This document shows, one piece after another, positions 5,212 through 5,378 of a stretch of DNA of 5,378 nucleotides. Both the position numbers and the translations under genes were made by a program. Source of the stretch: Pseudomonadota bacterium (GTDB taxonomy: Bacteria > Pseudomonadota > Gammaproteobacteria > Burkholderiales > Burkholderiaceae_D); assembly GCA_023416415.1 (NCBI GenBank), contig JAEZHR010000414.1, positions 1 to 5,378 of the forward strand, given 5' to 3'. The number at the start of each line of letters is the position of its first letter. Position 1 is the first letter of the stretch. Under the pieces are notes generated by a model. That model did no database searches and was not told the DNA's origin. It saw nothing but the letters and a program-made list of their open reading frames with translations.

Positions 5212-5378
5212 CTAGTCAGCCACCGGTTCGCACAGAAAATCCACCAGCCCCGCCAGCATGCGGTCGCACGCCTGCAGTTGGCTCGCCTCCACATACTCGT
5301 CCGCCTTGTGCGCCACCGTGATGCTGCCGGGGCCGCAAACCAGCACCGGAGTCTCTTGCCAGCGTTGCTGGAACAGGC
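5212..5378 (-). CDS. argE: Acetylornithine deacetylase, M20 peptidase family, C-terminal end only
   Basis: The last 54 codons of a minus-strand gene run into the right edge. The visible protein contains LVCGPGSITVAHKADEYV (residues 12-29 of the fragment). This matches the C-terminal CGPGSI...AHK.DEY block of ArgE-type deacetylases, where the histidine is a conserved metal/active-site residue of the M20 fold. The fragment then runs through a helical tail (SQLQACDRMLAGLVDFL) to the stop. ArgE removes the acetyl group from N-acetylornithine in arginine synthesis, in the cytoplasm. Related M20 enzymes such as succinyl-diaminopimelate desuccinylase share the fold, but the CGPGSI-AHK-DEY pattern favours ArgE. 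About 330 residues lie outside the window. It converges on the hydroxy-acid dehydrogenase and appears functionally unrelated to it. Some Burkholderiales ArgE paralogues are catabolic, so the exact role is less certain than the family. Confidence 0.88.
   Translation of the reverse strand, partial: LFQQRWQETPVLVCGPGSITVAHKADEYVEASQLQACDRMLAGLVDFLCEPVAD

Overview
The window looks like ordinary GC-rich chromosomal DNA from a proteobacterium, most likely a betaproteobacterium of the Burkholderiales. The grounds are strong G/C preference at third codon positions and proteins that resemble the forms usual in that group (PotA-like ATPase, LldD-like flavoenzyme, ArgE-type deacetylase). This placement is inferred from recall of protein families, not from a search. 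I see no insertion sequence, phage gene, tRNA, rRNA or CRISPR array.

Layout from left to right: (1) a quinone oxidoreductase of the zinc-independent MDR/PIG3 type on the minus strand, cut by the left edge; (2) a strong intrinsic-terminator hairpin; (3) a complete PotA-like ABC-transporter ATPase on the minus strand; (4) a 433-bp divergent intergenic region with several inverted repeats, a weak sigma-54-like element and a possibly folded leader; (5) a complete FAD/NAD(P)H-dependent monooxygenase-like flavoprotein on the plus strand; (6) a 230-bp gap that opens with a long hairpin; (7) a complete FMN-dependent alpha-hydroxy-acid dehydrogenase of the LldD/glycolate-oxidase family on the plus strand; (8) a 210-bp convergent gap with three hairpins; (9) the C-terminal end of an acetylornithine deacetylase (ArgE-type, M20) on the minus strand, cut by the right edge.

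The core is a divergent pair: a solitary transporter ATPase facing a flavin monooxygenase, followed by a flavin hydroxy-acid dehydrogenase. A plausible but unproven reading is a small catabolic island. The LldD-like enzyme would make a 2-oxo acid from a 2-hydroxy acid, the FMO/YUCCA-like protein would act on an oxo acid or a nitrogen compound, and the ATPase would energise uptake of the substrate. No permease or substrate-binding protein lies next to the ATPase, so its partners must be elsewhere. The flanking quinone oxidoreductase and argE appear to be independent genes.

I did not find clear evidence for an undescribed system. The points most worth checking are the orphan ATPase, the enzyme pairing and the architecture of the divergent regulatory region.
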